The notes beneath the pieces are model-generated. The model saw only the letters and a program-made list of their open reading frames with translations, did no database searches and was not told the DNA's origin. A DNA stretch of 64,000 nucleotides from Mycolicibacterium gilvum (lineage in GTDB: Bacteria; Actinomycetota; Actinomycetes; Mycobacteriales; Mycobacteriaceae), in the NCBI RefSeq assembly GCF_900454025.1, contig NZ_UGQM01000001.1, positions 2,294,001 through 2,358,000 of the forward strand, in the 5' to 3' direction. Made by a program: the position numbers and the translations under genes. This document shows, in pieces, positions 9,095 to 21,317 of this stretch; position 1 is the first letter of the stretch, and every line of letters starts with the position of its first letter.

Positions 9095-11887
9095 GTGGCA
9101 GGTAAGGCCCGCGTGCACGAGTTGGCCAAAGAACTCGGTGTCACAAGCAAGGAAGTACTCGCCCGTCTGGGCGAGCAAGGCGAATTCGTCAAGTCCGCGT
9201 CATCGACGGTGGAGGCACCTGTTGCCCGCCGTCTTCGCGAATCATTCGGCGGTAACAAGCCCGACGCGGTGAAGCCCGCGGCAGGCGCGTCCAACGGGGC
9301 GCCCGCGAAGCCGTCCGCTCCCGGGGCACGTCCCGGTCCGCGGCCCGGCCCGCCGGCCCCCGCGCAGCCCAAGGAGCCGCCCGCGCCGGCCGCTCCCGCC
9401 GCCGCGGCCCCGGCCCCGGCAGCCCCCGCGCCTCCGGCCGCACCGCCCGCACCTGCGGCGTCGGCGGCTCCGCCGTCCGCGCCCGAGGCGCCGTCGGCCC
9501 GTCCGACTCCCGGTCCGCGACCCGGCCCCGGTGGCCCCAAGCCCGGCGCCCCCAAGCCCGCGCCGCGCACCCCGCGGGTCGGCAACAACCCCTTCTCTTC
9601 CCAGCAGCCGGTCGAGCGTCCGGCGCCCCGACCTCAGGGTCCGGCAGGCCCGGGAGGCCCCCGGCCCGGTCCCGGCGCCGGTGGTCCGCGCCCCGGTGGC
9701 GGTCCCCGTCCCGGCGCGACGCCCGGCAACATGCCGCCCCGTCCCGTCGGTGGTCCGCGTCCCGGTGGCGGTCCCCGCCCGGGTGGTGGCCCCCGTCCCG
9801 GTGCAGGCCCGCGGCCCACGCCCGGTGGCGCAGGACGTCCCGGTGGTGGCGGCGGCGGTAACTACCGCGGCGGCGGCGCCGGCGGTGGTGGCGGTGCCGG
9901 TGGCGCAGCTGCCGGTGGCTTCCGCGGTCGCCCGGGTGGCGGCGGTGGACGGCCCGGTCAGCGCGGTGGCGCGGCCGGTGCGTTCGGTCGTCCCGGCGGC
10001 GCGCCCAAGCGCGGTCGCAAGTCGAAGCGCGCGAAAAGGGCCGAATACGAGAACATGCAGGCCCCGGTCGTCGGTGGCGTGCGGCTTCCGCACGGCAACG
10101 GCGAGACCATCCGGCTGGCCCGCGGCGCATCGCTGAGCGACTTCGCCGACAAGATCAACGCCAACCCGGCTTCGCTGGTGCAGGCGCTGTTCAACCTCGG
10201 TGAGATGGTCACGGCGACGCAGTCGGTGAACGACGAGACCCTCGAGCTGCTCGGCGGCGAGATGAACTACGTCGTGCAGGTCGTGTCCCCGGAGGACGAG
10301 GACCGCGAGCTGCTGCAGTCGTTCGACCTGTCCTACGGCGAGGACGAGGGCGGCGAGGACGATCTCGAGTTCCGTCCGCCGGTCGTCACCGTCATGGGTC
10401 ACGTCGACCACGGCAAGACGCGACTGCTCGACACGATCCGCGACGCCACCGTGCGCGAGGGTGAAGCCGGCGGCATCACCCAGCACATCGGCGCCTACCA
10501 GGTCACCGTCGACCTCGACGGCAACGAGCGGCCCATCACCTTCATCGACACCCCCGGTCACGAGGCGTTCACCGCCATGCGTGCCCGCGGCGCGAAGGCG
10601 ACCGACATCGCGATCCTGGTCGTCGCCGCCGACGACGGCGTCATGCCGCAGACGGTGGAAGCCGTCAACCACGCGCAGGCCGCCGACGTGCCGATCGTGG
10701 TGGCGGTCAACAAGATCGACAAGGAAGGTGCCGACCCGGCCAAGATCCGCGGGCAGCTCACCGAGTACGGGCTGGTGCCCGAGGAGTACGGCGGCGACAC
10801 GATGTTCGTCGACATCTCCGCCAAGGCGGGCACCAACATCGAGGCGCTGCTGGAAGCGGTCGTGCTGACCGCCGACGCATCGCTGGACCTGCGGGCCAAC
10901 CCGGACATGGAAGCCCAGGGTGTCGCGATCGAAGCGCACCTGGACCGTGGCCGCGGCCCGGTGGCGACCGTGCTCATCCAGCGCGGCACGCTGCGGGTCG
11001 GCGACTCGGTGGTCGCCGGCGACGCCTACGGCCGCGTGCGACGCATGGTCGACGAGCACGGAGAGGACGTCGAAGAGGCGCTGCCGTCGCGTCCGGTGCA
11101 GGTCATCGGCTTCACGTCGGTGCCCGGCGCGGGCGACAACTTCCTCGTCGTCGACGAGGACCGCATCGCCCGCCAGATCGCCGACCGGCGCAGCGCGCGC
11201 AAGCGCAACGCGCTGGCCGCCCGCACCCGCAAGCGGATCAGCCTGGAGGACCTGGATTCGGCGCTGAAGGAGACCAGCCAGCTGAACCTGATCCTCAAGG
11301 GCGACAACTCGGGCACGGTCGAAGCGCTGGAGGAGGCCCTGCTGGGCATCCAGGTCGACGACGAGGTGCAGTTGCGCGTCATCGACCGCGGCGTCGGTGG
11401 CGTCACCGAGACCAACGTCAACCTGGCGTCGGCCTCGGATGCGATCATCATCGGCTTCAACGTCCGTGCCGAGGGCAAGGCCACCGAGCTGGCCAACCGC
11501 GAAGGCGTGGAGATCCGGTACTACTCGATCATCTACCAGGCGATCGACGAGATCGAGAGCGCGCTCAAGGGCATGCTCAAGCCGATCTACGAGGAGAAGG
11601 AACTCGGCCGCGCCGAGATCCGGGCGATCTTCCGGTCGTCGAAGGTCGGCAACATCGCCGGCTGCCTCGTCCAGTCGGGCATCATGCGCCGCAACGCCAA
11701 GGCGCGGCTGCTGCGCGACAACGTCGTCGTCGCCCAGAACCTCACCGTGTCGTCGCTCAAGCGTGAGAAGGACGACGCCACCGAGGTGCGCGAGGGCTAC
11801 GAGTGCGGTCTGACGCTGACCTACAACGACATCAAAGAAGGCGATGTCATCGAGACCTACGAGCTGGTCGAAAAGGCGCGGACCTAG
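9095..11887 (+). CDS. infB: Translation initiation factor IF-2
   Basis: 930 residues. GTPase that brings fMet-tRNA to the 30S P site. An IF2_N domain (residues 1-55, [19 protein letters not shown]) precedes a low-complexity region of about 250 residues rich in Pro, Ala and Gly, with repeated [12 protein letters not shown] units encoded between about 9300 and 10010. Then G1 (GHVDHGKT near 434), G3 (DTPGHEAF near 483), G4 (NKID near 537) and the beta-barrel and C-terminal fMet-tRNA domains. Starts at GTG. Immediately followed by rbfA (2 bp). Length agrees with mycobacterial IF-2, whose linker varies between species. Confidence 0.96.
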   Translation: MAGKARVHELAKELGVTSKEVLARLGEQGEFVKSASSTVEAPVARRLRESFGGNKPDAVKPAAGASNGAPAKPSAPGARPGPRPGPPAPAQPKEPPAPAAPAAAAPAPAAPAPPAAPPAPAASAAPPSAPEAPSARPTPGPRPGPGGPKPGAPKPAPRTPRVGNNPFSSQQPVERPAPRPQGPAGPGGPRPGPGAGGPRPGGGPRPGATPGNMPPRPVGGPRPGGGPRPGGGPRPGAGPRPTPGGAGRPGGGGGGNYRGGGAGGGGGAGGAAAGGFRGRPGGGGGRPGQRGGAAGAFGRPGGAPKRGRKSKRAKRAEYENMQAPVVGGVRLPHGNGETIRLARGASLSDFADKINANPASLVQALFNLGEMVTATQSVNDETLELLGGEMNYVVQVVSPEDEDRELLQSFDLSYGEDEGGEDDLEFRPPVVTVMGHVDHGKTRLLDTIRDATVREGEAGGITQHIGAYQVTVDLDGNERPITFIDTPGHEAFTAMRARGAKATDIAILVVAADDGVMPQTVEAVNHAQAADVPIVVAVNKIDKEGADPAKIRGQLTEYGLVPEEYGGDTMFVDISAKAGTNIEALLEAVVLTADASLDLRANPDMEAQGVAIEAHLDRGRGPVATVLIQRGTLRVGDSVVAGDAYGRVRRMVDEHGEDVEEALPSRPVQVIGFTSVPGAGDNFLVVDEDRIARQIADRRSARKRNALAARTRKRISLEDLDSALKETSQLNLILKGDNSGTVEALEEALLGIQVDDEVQLRVIDRGVGGVTETNVNLASASDAIIIGFNVRAEGKATELANREGVEIRYYSIIYQAIDEIESALKGMLKPIYEEKELGRAEIRAIFRSSKVGNIAGCLVQSGIMRRNAKARLLRDNVVVAQNLTVSSLKREKDDATEVREGYECGLTLTYNDIKEGDVIETYELVEKART

Positions 11888-11889
11888 GA

Positions 11890-14693
<2,804 letters not shown>

Positions 14694-14743
14694 CGGCCGG
14701 GGGCGGTCCGGTCTCCTGCGGTCCCGTGCGGTCCGGTCTGCTG

Positions 14744-14807
14744 CGCGAGCGCGCGTGTCTGCACAGCGGCGCGCCGCGTTCTGCGCGCAGTATGCGCGCG
14801 CTCGCCG
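14744..14807 (+). repeat. Dispersed repeat, copy A (64 bp, palindromic ends)
   Basis: Begins CGCGAGCGCGCG and ends near GCGCGCTCGCC, so the element has its own imperfect terminal inverted repeats. An inverted copy is at 15528-15591. In my hand alignment 39 of the first 50 positions are identical, and the final part matches after a short indel. It lies between dinF and the downstream end of the methyltransferase gene. Confidence 0.75.
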
Positions 14808-14876
14808 GGATCGAGCGAGCCGTTGGCCCCGAGGCCCGTCGCCCGACCGAGGCGGGCCTCGTTCACGGTCGGAACC

Positions 14877-15488
14877 CTAGGGGCGCGTCGCGTGGACCGT
14901 CCAGACCCTCCGTTTGCCCGCCCGCCCGGACCCAACCCTGACGGTCGTCAGGCCGGCGGATTCGCACATCGCGGCGAACGTTTCCGCTTGCGCGCCGGTC
15001 CAGCCATGGCTGCTGATGCCGGTCGCATCAGGTTCGGTCTGGCGTTCGACGGCCAGGAACCGTGCACCCGGTCCGAGCGCGCGATGGATCTCGGCCAGAC
15101 CGGCATCGACGTCCGGCCAGTGGTGCACGGTGGCCAGCGCCCACGCGACCGTCGCCCCGGCGTCGGGCACCGGCAGTGCCTCGGCGCCACCCTTCACCCA
15201 CGTGACGGAGGCGCCGCGGGTGACGATGCGCGCGACCCTCAGCATCGCCGCGGACGGGTCGACACCGGTGACGCGGGCGCCACGCGCGGCGGCGATGCGG
15301 CACGCGTTACCCGGCCCACACCCGATGTCGAGGACATGGTCGGTCGCTGAGACTGCGGTGAGATCGGCTGCCAGCCGTCCGGTCTCGCGGCCCGTGAGCA
15401 GGAACGCCACCGCACACAGCTGGCCGGTGAGCCCGGAGAATCCGGGGTGATCACCATGATGATTGACCGGGCGTTCGGAACCGTCCAC
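14877..15488 (-). CDS. Class I SAM-dependent methyltransferase
   Basis: 203 residues. A Rossmann-type methyltransferase with motif I VLDIGCGPGN near residue 52, an acidic residue after it (TGVDPSAAML) and WALATVHHWPDVDAGLAEIHR in the motif IV/post-I region, like the Methyltransf_11/UbiE-COQ5 group. The substrate cannot be predicted. The gene begins with GTG and is flanked by two inverted copies of a 64-bp repeat, at 14744-14807 and 15528-15591, which suggests it may have arrived or been moved as a unit. It has no operon partners. Confidence 0.8.
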   Translation of the reverse strand: MDGSERPVNHHGDHPGFSGLTGQLCAVAFLLTGRETGRLAADLTAVSATDHVLDIGCGPGNACRIAAARGARVTGVDPSAAMLRVARIVTRGASVTWVKGGAEALPVPDAGATVAWALATVHHWPDVDAGLAEIHRALGPGARFLAVERQTEPDATGISSHGWTGAQAETFAAMCESAGLTTVRVGSGRAGKRRVWTVHATRP

Positions 15489-15527
15489 GCCTTGACTCTG
15501 CCGTGCACCCCGGGGGCACTGTCAACC

Positions 15528-15591
15528 GCGACGAGCGCGCAGATCTGCACGCGGAGAGCGGCGTGTCGGTGTGCAGACCCGCGCGCTCGCG
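15528..15591 (-). repeat. Dispersed repeat, copy B (inverted relative to copy A)
   Basis: On the minus strand it reads CGCGAGCGCGCGGGTCTGCA and continues in parallel with copy A. It lies in the 147-bp gap between the starts of the methyltransferase gene and the 3' end of echA16. Confidence 0.75.
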
Positions 15592-15602
15592 GTGCCAGTG
15601 CC

Positions 15603-15658
15603 TGGGCCTAGGGCCGCACCTGCGTGCGGCTGGGCCTAGGGCCGCACCTGCGTGCGGC
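15603..15658. repeat. Perfect 28-bp tandem duplication at the 3' end of echA16
   Basis: Two identical 28-bp units, 15603-15630 and 15631-15658. Each contains a 7-bp stem hairpin (GCCGCAC-CTGC-GTGCGGC). The unit at 15631-15658 includes the echA16 stop codon and last codons; the other lies just past the stop, so the end of the gene, stop included, has been copied. The hairpins could act in transcript ending, but no T-run follows. Confidence 0.85.
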
Positions 15659-16400
15659 CGCGCTCGATCACGTTGCTCCTGCTTTCGGCGATGTCGTCAC
15701 CGCTGGTGCTCTTCATCCACTCGCGGGCCGCCGCCGCCTCCTGCCACAGGGCCGCACCGTTCTGCGCGTCGTCGATGTCGTGGTAGGAGGCCAGCAGTGC
15801 GCGGACGGCCTTCTGGTTGTTGCCGACGATCGACGTCGCGACCTGGCGGGCGGTGTCCTGCAGCTCGGCATGCGGGACGACCTGGGTGACCAGCCCGCAG
15901 CGCAACGCTTCGTCGGCCGACAGGTAGTCGCCGGTCATGCTCATCCGGCGGGCCATGCCGACGCCGACCTTCTGGGGCAGCCGCACGGAGAGCCCCCACG
16001 TCGGCAGCAGCCCGACACGGGCATGGGTGTCGGCGAACCTGGCCTGATCCGAGGCGATCAGGATGTCGCAGTACAGCGCGATCTCCAGCCCACCGGTCAC
16101 GGCGGCACCGTTGATCGCCCCGATCACCGGCTTGGTCATCGGCGGCCACTTCGGCGAGATGTCGGGCAGTTCGGTGGTGTCGCCGAGTTCCTTGAGGTCC
16201 AGCCCCGCGCAGAACACCGGGTCGGCGCCGGTCAGGATCACGACGTCCACCTCGTCGTCGGCCTGTGCCTGGCGCAGCGCCTCGAACAGCCGGCTGCGCA
16301 GCGCCGCGGACAACGCGTTGCGGGAACCGGGCCGGTTCAAGGTCAGGGTCTGGATACGGTCACGGGTGTCGACCAGAAGGACGTCGGTGGAGGTGCTCAC
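15636..16400 (-). CDS. echA16: Enoyl-CoA hydratase/isomerase family protein, EchA16-like
   Basis: 254 residues. Crotonase-fold enzyme; the closest match I recognise is mycobacterial EchA16 (Rv2831). Conserved parts include TLNRPGSRNALSAALR, VILTGADPVFCAGLDLKEL and KPVIGAINGAAVTGGLELALYCDILIAS-type sequence, where the two backbone oxyanion-hole segments and the Glu-containing helix sit. It probably acts on acyl-CoA intermediates of lipid beta-oxidation. The GTG start at 16400 fits both the homologue and a -10 hexamer six bases upstream; a longer in-frame extension overlaps the divergent gene. The 3' end carries a 28-bp tandem duplication. Confidence 0.88.
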   Translation of the reverse strand: MSTSTDVLLVDTRDRIQTLTLNRPGSRNALSAALRSRLFEALRQAQADDEVDVVILTGADPVFCAGLDLKELGDTTELPDISPKWPPMTKPVIGAINGAAVTGGLEIALYCDILIASDQARFADTHARVGLLPTWGLSVRLPQKVGVGMARRMSMTGDYLSADEALRCGLVTQVVPHAELQDTARQVATSIVGNNQKAVRALLASYHDIDDAQNGAALWQEAAAAREWMKSTSGDDIAESRSNVIERGRTQVRP

Positions 16401-16406
16401 CCGCTC

Positions 16407-16439
16407 ACCGTATCGGCCTCCCGCGGACGCGCCTATCGT
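16407..16439. promoter_or_regulatory. Divergent leaderless promoters for echA16 and the DUF2277 gene
   Basis: On the minus strand TACGGT (16407-16412) is six bases from the echA16 GTG. On the plus strand TATCGT (16434-16439) is seven bases from the DUF2277 ATG at 16447. The two start codons are only 46 bp apart, so both promoters share this DNA. Confidence 0.45.
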
Positions 16440-16446
16440 GGTGTCC

Positions 16447-16713
16447 ATGTGCCGAAACATCACCGAGCTGAGGGGCCTGGAGCCGGCCGCCACCGCCGAC
16501 GAGATCGAGGCCGCCGCACGTCAGTACGTCCGCAAGGTCAGCGGCATCACCCGCCCCTCGGGTGCCAACACCGACGCGTTCGAGGCGGCCGTCGCCGAGG
16601 TCACGGAGTCGACCCGGCGGTTGCTGTCCGGTCTGGCGCCGCGCAAGCAGCCGCCCAAGACCGTCCCGCCGCTGCGCCGCCCCGAGGTGCGCGAGCGTCT
16701 GAACCTGGCGTGA
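16447..16713 (+). CDS. DUF2277 family protein
   Basis: 88 residues beginning MCRNITELRGLEP, the hallmark of DUF2277, followed by an Ala-rich helix and a VRKVSGI segment. A small, conserved actinobacterial protein of unknown function. No signal peptide or membrane segment. The last four bases (GTGA) overlap the start of the next gene, so the two are translationally coupled. Confidence 0.85.
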   Translation: MCRNITELRGLEPAATADEIEAAARQYVRKVSGITRPSGANTDAFEAAVAEVTESTRRLLSGLAPRKQPPKTVPPLRRPEVRERLNLA

Positions 16714-17309
16714 CCGCGACACCGGTTGAATCTCGCGGGACCGCGCCGCCGACCCGTCCCGCGCTCAAGGAATGGAGTGCGGCGATCCACGCGCTGCTCG
16801 ACGGCCGGCAGACCGTGCTGCTGCGCAAGGGCGGCATCGGGGAGAAACGGTTCGACATCCCTGCCGAGGCGTCCGGGTCGCGGTTCCTGCTCTTTCCGAC
16901 GGTCGCGCACAGTCACGCCGAGCGCGTGCGTCCCGAACACCGTGACCTGCTCGAGCCCGCCGCGGCGGACAGCACCGAGGACGAGGTCGTGGTGCGCGCC
17001 GGCGCGAGCGTGGTCGCATCGATCCCTGTCGAGCGGCCCGAGAATCTGGGATCCATTGCGGTGCATCATATCTGGACGGGTGAGTCGGTACAGTACGACC
17101 GGCTCGACTTCCGGCCCCGGCACCGCCTGACGGCGCTGGTGGTCGCGACGGTCCCGCTGGTCGAGCCTGTGCGTCTGGCGCGCACCCCGGACTACCGCGG
17201 GTGCTCCAGTTGGGTGCGGCTGCCGGTGGATCCGCGGTGGGGCGAGCCGGTACACAGCGAGGCGGAGCTGGACCGGGTGGCCAGGCTGGTCCGCGACTCA
17301 GTCGGCTGA
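16710..17309 (+). CDS. DUF1802 family protein
   Basis: 199 residues matching DUF1802. The protein opens with ALKEWSAAIHALLDGRQTVLLRKGGIGE (family block near residue 20), then FLLFPTVAHSHAERVRP, and includes HHIWTGESVQY. Function unknown; members are often found next to small uncharacterised genes. The start is GTG at 16710, inside the DUF2277 stop. Convergent with the hydrolase gene, sharing 12 bp at the 3' ends. Confidence 0.8.
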   Translation: MTATPVESRGTAPPTRPALKEWSAAIHALLDGRQTVLLRKGGIGEKRFDIPAEASGSRFLLFPTVAHSHAERVRPEHRDLLEPAAADSTEDEVVVRAGASVVASIPVERPENLGSIAVHHIWTGESVQYDRLDFRPRHRLTALVVATVPLVEPVRLARTPDYRGCSSWVRLPVDPRWGEPVHSEAELDRVARLVRDSVG

Positions 17310-18932
17310 TGGCGGCGGTGGACCCGCGGGCAGCGTGAGCCGGGTGTCCTCGCCGAGATGCACGGTGTGCCGGGCCGTGGCGAAATCCGTTGCGGTCCCG
17401 GCATGTTCGCCGGTGCCGAGGTTCCGCAGGAAGCGGGGGTGTGAGCCCCCGGCGATCAGCACCCGGATCCGCGAACCGGCGGGGAACGTCCACGCGACGG
17501 GGTCGAGCTCGACGGTCACGGTGCCCGAATCCGGCGCCGACGCCACATAGCCGTCGCTGACGTTGCGGGATCGTCCGTGCGCGTCGACCTGGCTGATCCG
17601 CACGAACAGGTCGTTGTGCGGAGTTGCGCACGTATGCGCCATGTCCAGCACGGGCACGCCGACCACGGGCAGGTCCGAGGCCAGCGCGGTGCCGGTGAAC
17701 GTCAGCACGTCGGCGCGGCGGGCCAGCGCGGTGTCGTCGCGGTAGCCGCCGACGGGGGAGAGCAGCCGGCCTCCGACGGTCGGTGTCGGGTCGCCCGGGT
17801 TGTAGACGAAGGTGGCGTCCGCGGCGCCGGGGGCCCCGGGGGCCAGCCCGCCGCCCGGCTGTGGATGCAGGACCAGCGAGGGCATCGCCGGTGGCCAGTC
17901 GGGCAGGTTCAGCCAGCCCCGTCGGCTGAGGTGGATGCGGACCGGGGAACGACGTTGCGGTGGTTCACCTTTGAGGTGGGTCGCGAGCCAGTCCAGGCTC
18001 TCCCGCAACATCGTCGGGGCGGCTTTGGTCATCATGTCCCCGTGCGTCCACGGCCCGATCGTGAGCCCGGTCGGAACGCCGCGGCCGGCGAGCATCCGGT
18101 AGTGCTCGACGGTCTGGTCGACGAACAGGTCCTGCCAACCGGTCAGCAGCAGCACCGGGACTTCCGCACGTTCCAGGCCGTCGCGCAGCCGCAGTCGCGT
18201 CCAGAACGGGTCGTCGGTGTCGGGATGGTCGAGCCACGACTCGAACCACGGTGCGCCGTCGCCGAGCAGCTCCCGACTGGCGGCCGCCAACGGCAGGCGC
18301 AGGGACGCCGAGGTGACCCGGCGCTGCGCGCGAGCCTGACGCAGCAGAGTGCGCACCCTGTTCGGATCCTCCTGCCGGCCCACCAGGTCGCTCCAGCCGA
18401 GAAAGTCGTTGAGTCCGAACGAGCCTGCGCCCCAACGCGGCCCGCTGACATCATCGGGTCCGACGGTGATGACCGCGGCGGCCAGTTCCGGGGGTGGGTC
18501 GGTGAGCAACGCCCACTGGGTGAACCCGAGGTAGGACAGGCCGATCGTGGCGAAGGTGCCGGTGAACCAGGGCTGGTCGCGCAGCCACGCGGCGGTGTCG
18601 GCGCCGTCGTCGACCTCGTTGACGAACGGGTCGAACTCACCGCCCGAACCGAACGTGCCACGCACGCTCTGGAAGACGACGTGGTAGCCGCGCGCGGCGT
18701 AGAACGAGGCGAACATGGTGGCGAAGGGCAGGCCGCGGCCGTACGGTCCGCGCACCAGCAGCGTGCCCGCGGGGGAGGCGGTGTGCGGTGCGTAGTGGTC
18801 GGCGACCAGCTCGACGCGGTCGCGCATCGGCACCCGCAGCTCGCGGTGCACCACGAAATCGCAGACCGGCGGCGGCAGGTCGAAGACACGGCTCAGCGCG
18901 CGCCGAGCGCGCCGAGCGAGTTCAGAGCTCAC
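17298..18932 (-). CDS. CocE/NonD family alpha/beta hydrolase (X-Pro dipeptidyl-peptidase S15-like)
   Basis: 544 residues. The N-terminal hydrolase domain contains an oxyanion-type RGPYGRG segment, VVFQSVRGTFGSGGEF near 85-100 and the nucleophile elbow G-L-S-Y-L-G with Ser133. A C-terminal jelly-roll domain (from about 330) includes the P-A-G-S-R-I-R-V-L-I-A-G-G-S-H-P-R-F segment typical of the PepX_C domain. Such enzymes cleave esters or amides; Rv2800 is the matching M. tuberculosis gene. Substrate unknown. No signal peptide. It starts at GTG, eight bases after the upstream gene's stop, so the two form an operon. Confidence 0.85.
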   Translation of the reverse strand: MSSELARRARRALSRVFDLPPPVCDFVVHRELRVPMRDRVELVADHYAPHTASPAGTLLVRGPYGRGLPFATMFASFYAARGYHVVFQSVRGTFGSGGEFDPFVNEVDDGADTAAWLRDQPWFTGTFATIGLSYLGFTQWALLTDPPPELAAAVITVGPDDVSGPRWGAGSFGLNDFLGWSDLVGRQEDPNRVRTLLRQARAQRRVTSASLRLPLAAASRELLGDGAPWFESWLDHPDTDDPFWTRLRLRDGLERAEVPVLLLTGWQDLFVDQTVEHYRMLAGRGVPTGLTIGPWTHGDMMTKAAPTMLRESLDWLATHLKGEPPQRRSPVRIHLSRRGWLNLPDWPPAMPSLVLHPQPGGGLAPGAPGAADATFVYNPGDPTPTVGGRLLSPVGGYRDDTALARRADVLTFTGTALASDLPVVGVPVLDMAHTCATPHNDLFVRISQVDAHGRSRNVSDGYVASAPDSGTVTVELDPVAWTFPAGSRIRVLIAGGSHPRFLRNLGTGEHAGTATDFATARHTVHLGEDTRLTLPAGPPPPSAD

Positions 18933-18939
18933 CCGACGC

Positions 18940-19542
18940 TCAGTAGATGTAGTACGGGCTGAGCTCGTGGGCGCGCTGCAGGTTGGTCTGCATGCAGTCC
19001 GGATCCGGTTCGGAGTAGATGGGCGAGTAGAACAGCGACTGCTGGATCACGCCGTAGCTGGTCTGGAACGCCACCATGCAGGTGATCCACCAGCGGTTGT
19101 TCCAGTCGGTCGGCTTCATGATCCAGAACTGGGCGGCGCGGTGGCCGTTGATGTCGAGCTCGACCGCATCCGGCGGCAGGCTCTCCTCGTAGGTGCGCCA
19201 CACGAACGTCTCGACCGCCATCTGGTAGTTCCCGGCGTCGTACTTGCAGCGCAGGCTGTCCTCCTGCGTGGGCGGCGTGTAGGCCAGCCCGATGCGCTGG
19301 ACGGCGTCGAGCGGGATGTCGCGGCACGGGTTGAACGGATCGGGGTCGGTGAGGTCGATCACCGGGGACTTGATCGTCGTGCTTGCGTAGGGAGGCGGCG
19401 TCGCATCCGGCAGCGGTGCGAACGTCGACCGCAGATCCACCCCGGCCGGCGTGGTGAGTCCCGCAGGATTCACCTGGCAGACCACGACAACCGCTGCGAC
19501 CAGCGCGCACAGCGCCGAGAACAGTCGCAGCTTGGCGACCAT
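18940..19542 (-). CDS. Membrane-anchored/secreted protein, Rv2799-like, function unknown
   Basis: 200 residues. A short basic start (MVAKLR) precedes one hydrophobic segment (LFSALCALVAAVVVVC) that should anchor or export the protein. The rest is soluble, with several Cys residues (DPFNPCRDIP, LRCKYDAG, WWITCMVAF, DPDCMQTN) that may pair outside the cell and a Trp/Tyr-rich middle. The Cys at the end of the hydrophobic stretch is preceded by Val and so is not a good lipobox. The ATG at 19542 has a GAGGGGG ribosome site. Position and partner (CocE-like hydrolase) match the Rv2799-Rv2800 pair. Confidence 0.72.
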   Translation of the reverse strand: MVAKLRLFSALCALVAAVVVVCQVNPAGLTTPAGVDLRSTFAPLPDATPPPYASTTIKSPVIDLTDPDPFNPCRDIPLDAVQRIGLAYTPPTQEDSLRCKYDAGNYQMAVETFVWRTYEESLPPDAVELDINGHRAAQFWIMKPTDWNNRWWITCMVAFQTSYGVIQQSLFYSPIYSEPDPDCMQTNLQRAHELSPYYIY

Positions 19543-19681
19543 GGAGAACCCCCTCGGGTGCCGAATGTCGTGGCTCGTCACGCCTCTTGCTGTGGGGAGT
19601 GTAACGGGCCGTGTCTGTCGACCGGGACCGAACTTAGAACCTGTTCCAGTTGCCGACGGGTGGTCGTCGTGCGACCACAAG

Positions 19682-19687
19682 TAGGCT
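19682..19687 (+). promoter_or_regulatory. -10 hexamer of pptH
   Basis: TAGGCT eight bases before GTG 19696, in the 153-bp gap divergent from the Rv2799-like gene. This would head the pptH-pptT-truB operon. Confidence 0.45.
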
Positions 19688-19695
19688 GACGCGTT

Positions 19696-20643
19696 GTGAG
19701 CACTGACGAACGACGCCCCACATTGTGGGCGGTCAGTGACCTTCATACCGGCCACACCGGCAACAAGCCGGTCACCGAGTCACTGCACCCCGCCTCACCC
19801 GACGACTGGCTGATCGTCGCCGGCGACGTCGCCGAACGCACCGACGAGATCCGCTGGGCGCTGGACCTGCTGCGTAAACGCTTCGCCAAGGTGATCTGGA
19901 TCCCGGGCAATCACGAACTGTGGACCACCCAGCGTGACCCGATGCAGATCTACGGCAAGTCCCGCTACGACTACCTGGTCACCATGTGCGACGAGATGGG
20001 CATCGTCACCCCCGAGCATCCCTACCCCGTCTGGACCGAGGAGGGCGGCCCCGCGACGATCGTCCCGATGTTCCTGCTCTACGACTATTCGTTCCTGCCC
20101 CAGGGGGCCGGCACGAAGGCCGAGGGCCTCGCGATCGCCCGTGAGAAGAACATCGTCGGCACCGACGAGTACCTGTTGTCGTCGGAGCCCTACGCGACGC
20201 GCGACGCCTGGTGCCGGGACCGCGTCAACTACACCCGTGGGCGCCTCGAGGACCTCGACTGGATGATGCCGACCATCCAGGTCAACCATTTCCCGATGGT
20301 GCGCGAGCCCTGCGACGCGATGTTCTACCCCGAGTTCTCGCTGTGGTGTGGCACCACGGCCACGGCCGACTGGCACACCCGCTACAACGCGATCTGCTCG
20401 GTGTACGGCCATCTCCACATCCCGCGCACCACCTGGTACGACGGGGTCCGCTTCGAAGAGGTGTCGGTCGGTTATCCGCGGGAATGGCGTCGCCGCAGGC
20501 CGTATCGCTGGCTGCGCCAGATTCTTCCGGATCCGAAGTACCCGGCCGGCTATCTCAACGAGTTCGGCGGTCACTTCCAGATCACCCAGGAGATGCGCGA
20601 CAACGCGGCGAAGATGCAGCAACGCATCAAGGACCGCGGATGA
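19696..20643 (+). CDS. pptH: Metallophosphoesterase, phosphopantetheinyl hydrolase PptH
   Basis: 315 residues. Calcineurin-like phosphoesterase with the metal motifs S-D-L-H (near residue 14), AGDVAE (near 41), PGNHELW (near 70) and YGHLH near the C-terminus. The M. tuberculosis orthologue Rv2795c is known as PptH, which removes 4'-phosphopantetheine from carrier proteins and so opposes PptT. Here the ATG of pptT overlaps the stop by 4 bp, putting the opposing pair in one transcript as in M. tuberculosis. GTG start chosen from the promoter spacing and the family N-terminus. Confidence 0.88.
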   Translation: MSTDERRPTLWAVSDLHTGHTGNKPVTESLHPASPDDWLIVAGDVAERTDEIRWALDLLRKRFAKVIWIPGNHELWTTQRDPMQIYGKSRYDYLVTMCDEMGIVTPEHPYPVWTEEGGPATIVPMFLLYDYSFLPQGAGTKAEGLAIAREKNIVGTDEYLLSSEPYATRDAWCRDRVNYTRGRLEDLDWMMPTIQVNHFPMVREPCDAMFYPEFSLWCGTTATADWHTRYNAICSVYGHLHIPRTTWYDGVRFEEVSVGYPREWRRRRPYRWLRQILPDPKYPAGYLNEFGGHFQITQEMRDNAAKMQQRIKDRG

Positions 20644-21317
20644 TCGCCGCGCCGCTGCTCTCCGGAGTCCTGCCCGGCGAGGTCGACGCGCTCGCAGCGG
20701 CCGAGATGTACACCGACCCACGAGAACTCGCGCCGCTGCCCGAAGAGGAGCCGCTGATCGCGAAGTCGGTGGCCAAGCGGCGCAACGAGTTCATCACCGT
20801 GCGCTACTGCGCGCGCCAGGCGCTGGTGGACCTCGGAATGGAGCCGGTGCCGATCCTCAAGGGCGACAAGGGCGAACCGTGCTGGCCCGACGGCGTCGTC
20901 GGCAGCCTCACTCACTGCGAGGGCTTCCGCGGCGCGGCGATCGGTCGTCGCTCGGACGTCCGGTCGCTCGGGATCGACGCCGAACCGCACGATGTGCTTC
21001 CGGCCGGGGTTCTGGACGCGATCAGCCTGCCGGTGGAACGCCACGAGCTCGGCGGCATGCCCGGCGGTGTGCACTGGGACCGGGTCCTGTTCTGCGCCAA
21101 GGAGGCGACGTACAAGGCGTGGTATCCGCTGACGCACCGCTGGCTGGGATTCGAGGACGCCCACATCACCTTCGACGTCGACTCGACGGGGCAGGCCGGG
21201 ACTTTCCGGTCCCGAATCCTGATCGATCCGGCCGCCGAATCGGGGCCGCCGCTGACGGCGCTGGCCGGCCGCTGGTCGGTGCGCAACGGCATCGCGCTGA
21301 CCGCGATCGTGTTGTGA
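20640..21317 (+). CDS. pptT: 4'-phosphopantetheinyl transferase PptT
   Basis: 225 residues. Sfp-type transferase that activates acyl and peptidyl carrier proteins of mycolate, polyketide and siderophore synthesis using CoA. Conserved segments include [34 protein letters not shown], the metal-binding G-I-D-A-E-P near 115 and [14 protein letters not shown] near 155. Sequence closely follows Rv2794c. The ATG overlaps pptH by 4 bp (ATGA) and the stop overlaps truB by 4 bp (GTGA), so the three genes are coupled. Confidence 0.95.
   Translation: MIAAPLLSGVLPGEVDALAAAEMYTDPRELAPLPEEEPLIAKSVAKRRNEFITVRYCARQALVDLGMEPVPILKGDKGEPCWPDGVVGSLTHCEGFRGAAIGRRSDVRSLGIDAEPHDVLPAGVLDAISLPVERHELGGMPGGVHWDRVLFCAKEATYKAWYPLTHRWLGFEDAHITFDVDSTGQAGTFRSRILIDPAAESGPPLTALAGRWSVRNGIALTAIVL

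Noticed and set aside
19543..19695. Putative operator between the Rv2799-like gene and pptH
   Set aside because: No convincing inverted repeat was found beyond the -10 hexamer of pptH.
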